Below are positions 41,870 through 42,538 of a stretch of DNA of 42,538 nt, piece after piece. The notes below the pieces were generated by a model. That model was not told the origin of the DNA, did no database searches, and saw nothing but the letters and a program-made list of their open reading frames with translations. Position 1 is the stretch's first letter. Each line of letters opens with the position of its first letter. Origin of the DNA: Nocardia concava NBRC 100430 (lineage in GTDB: Bacteria > Actinomycetota > Actinomycetes > Mycobacteriales > Mycobacteriaceae); contig NZ_BAFX01000096.1 of NCBI RefSeq assembly GCF_000308815.1, positions 1-42,538 of the forward strand, in the 5' to 3' direction. The position numbers were made by a program, and so were the translations under genes.

Positions 41870-42538
41870 TCAGGAGTTGCGGCGTCGGGTGCGCTGCAGC
41901 TGATCGAGTTCGCGCTCCACATCCGCCTGGGACAGAGTGGCCCCGGTCTGCACCGACAGCGTCAACGGTATATCGGCGTCCACATGGTAGGCGGTCACGT
42001 GCAGCACGCCGTCGAATCCCATCTCGAAGGTCACCCGGACTTCACTGCCCTCGGGGTACCCCGGCGGAATGTCACGAATCCTCCCCTCCACCAACACCTT
42101 CGTGTCCTCGGGCCGAGTGGAGGCGGCCTGTCCCTGCTGTTCGACGATGGTCAGCTCGATCTGATCCTGATCCGCGCGCACCGTCCCGTAGGAGCGCCGC
42201 ACCTTGATGGGCAGCGTCTGATTGCGATGCACCAGCCAGCTCGCCGCCAGCCCGTTGAACGGATCCAGCGCCAGCACCCCGAACCCGCGTGACACCACGG
42301 TGTCCACCTGGATCTCGATCATGCGCCGCACCAGCCCGACCGGCTGCGCGAAGGAGTCGGCCACCCGCTTGAGCGCGGCCTCGAGATCGGCGGGCGCGGC
42401 CTCGCTGAGATCGGCGTGGTCGCGCAGCCGCCCGCGGGTAACCAGATCGGCGGTGACGAGGCGTTCCATCTCCAGCTTCTCGCCATACAAAGCGGCCCCG
42501 CGCGCCACCGACAGATCCGGATCCCGCAGCTCACCGAT
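41870..42538 (-). CDS. Hsp70-family protein, C-terminal part
   Basis: The gene enters from beyond the right edge; 222 residues are visible. 'LSVARGAALYGEK' near the start is the end of the Hsp70 ATPase domain. 'DTVVSRGFGVLALDPFNG' and 'LVHRNQTLPIKVRRSYGTV' mark the switch to the substrate-binding beta domain, followed by 'VLVEGRIRDIPPGYPEGSEVRVTFEMGFDGVLHV' (in parts), typical of DnaK-like beta strands. It lacks the helical lid and the EEVD-like tail and ends with a short basic helix, so it is a divergent Hsp70, not the housekeeping DnaK. It is upstream of and probably in an operon with the partner gene. Confidence 0.88.
   Translation of the reverse strand: MGELRDPDLSVARGAALYGEKLEMERLVTADLVTRGRLRDHADLSEAAPADLEAALKRVADSFAQPVGLVRRMIEIQVDTVVSRGFGVLALDPFNGLAASWLVHRNQTLPIKVRRSYGTVRADQDQIELTIVEQQGQAASTRPEDTKVLVEGRIRDIPPGYPEGSEVRVTFEMGFDGVLHVTAYHVDADIPLTLSVQTGATLSQADVERELDQLQRTRRRNS

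Overview
The window comes from a high-GC actinobacterium, most likely a Nocardia or a close mycolic-acid-bearing relative. The evidence is GC-rich codon use with many GTG starts, Gly/Ala/Arg-rich proteins, and a gene set that matches the Mycobacterium tuberculosis Rv2772c-Rv2795c neighbourhood as I remember it: the dapB partner, dapB, pepR, pnp/gpsI, rpsO, ribF, the sirR-type regulator, pptT, truB and pptH. All family assignments come from reading the sequence; no database search was run.

Layout. Positions 1-2300 hold the 3' end of a puuE-type allantoinase gene with a strong terminator, a secreted SRPBCC protein, and the overlapping dapB plus membrane-protein pair of the lysine/diaminopimelate pathway. 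Positions 2455-19730 are an accessory zone inserted, relative to mycobacteria, between dapB and pepR. It holds a phytase/esterase-like lipoprotein, a YunG-like protein, an XRE-TPR regulator facing a frameshifted resolvase-like gene, small hypotheticals, a DUF2993 protein, an orphan peptide-binding lipoprotein, a zinc alcohol dehydrogenase, a methyltransferase, an LppU-like protein, a frameshifted two-domain VOC protein and a pentapeptide-repeat membrane protein. It ends with an MFS exporter divergent from an ArsR-type regulator with two matching 18-bp operators, an FMN-binding oxidoreductase and a membrane Ser/Thr kinase. A TnpB-like (IS200/IS605-type) gene with a one-base frameshift and a hairpin-rich 3' flank lies at 19778-21498.

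Positions 21661-27134 are the conserved core, all on the minus strand: ribF, rpsO, pnp (PNPase) and pepR (M16 protease), with a terminator or processing hairpin between rpsO and pnp. Positions 27157-33074 hold a palindrome between ribF and a DtxR/SirR-type metalloregulator, an SDR protein lacking the usual Tyr-Lys pair, small VOC and hypothetical proteins, a secreted SRPBCC protein divergent from a TetR regulator with repeated GAGTTAG boxes, and the coupled pptT-truB pair. pptT makes the 4'-phosphopantetheinyl transferase that activates the carrier proteins of mycolate and polyketide synthesis. Positions 33089-36625 carry intergenic repeats, a SnoaL-like protein, an ECF sigma factor with its own SnoaL-like C-terminus, a RibD_C/DHFR-like protein and a LysR regulator. 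Positions 36649-42538 hold a secreted GH1 glycosidase, the pptH phosphopantetheinyl hydrolase that opposes PptT, and an Hsp70-type chaperone (partial) with a large FN3-containing partner.

The most unusual points are three genes each broken by a single base (two of them at five-base homopolymers), a dispersed palindromic repeat of 76-77 bp present twice, the TnpB-like locus with its candidate guide-RNA scaffold, the paired ArsR operators, and an Hsp70-partner module of unknown function. I saw no tRNA, rRNA or CRISPR array.
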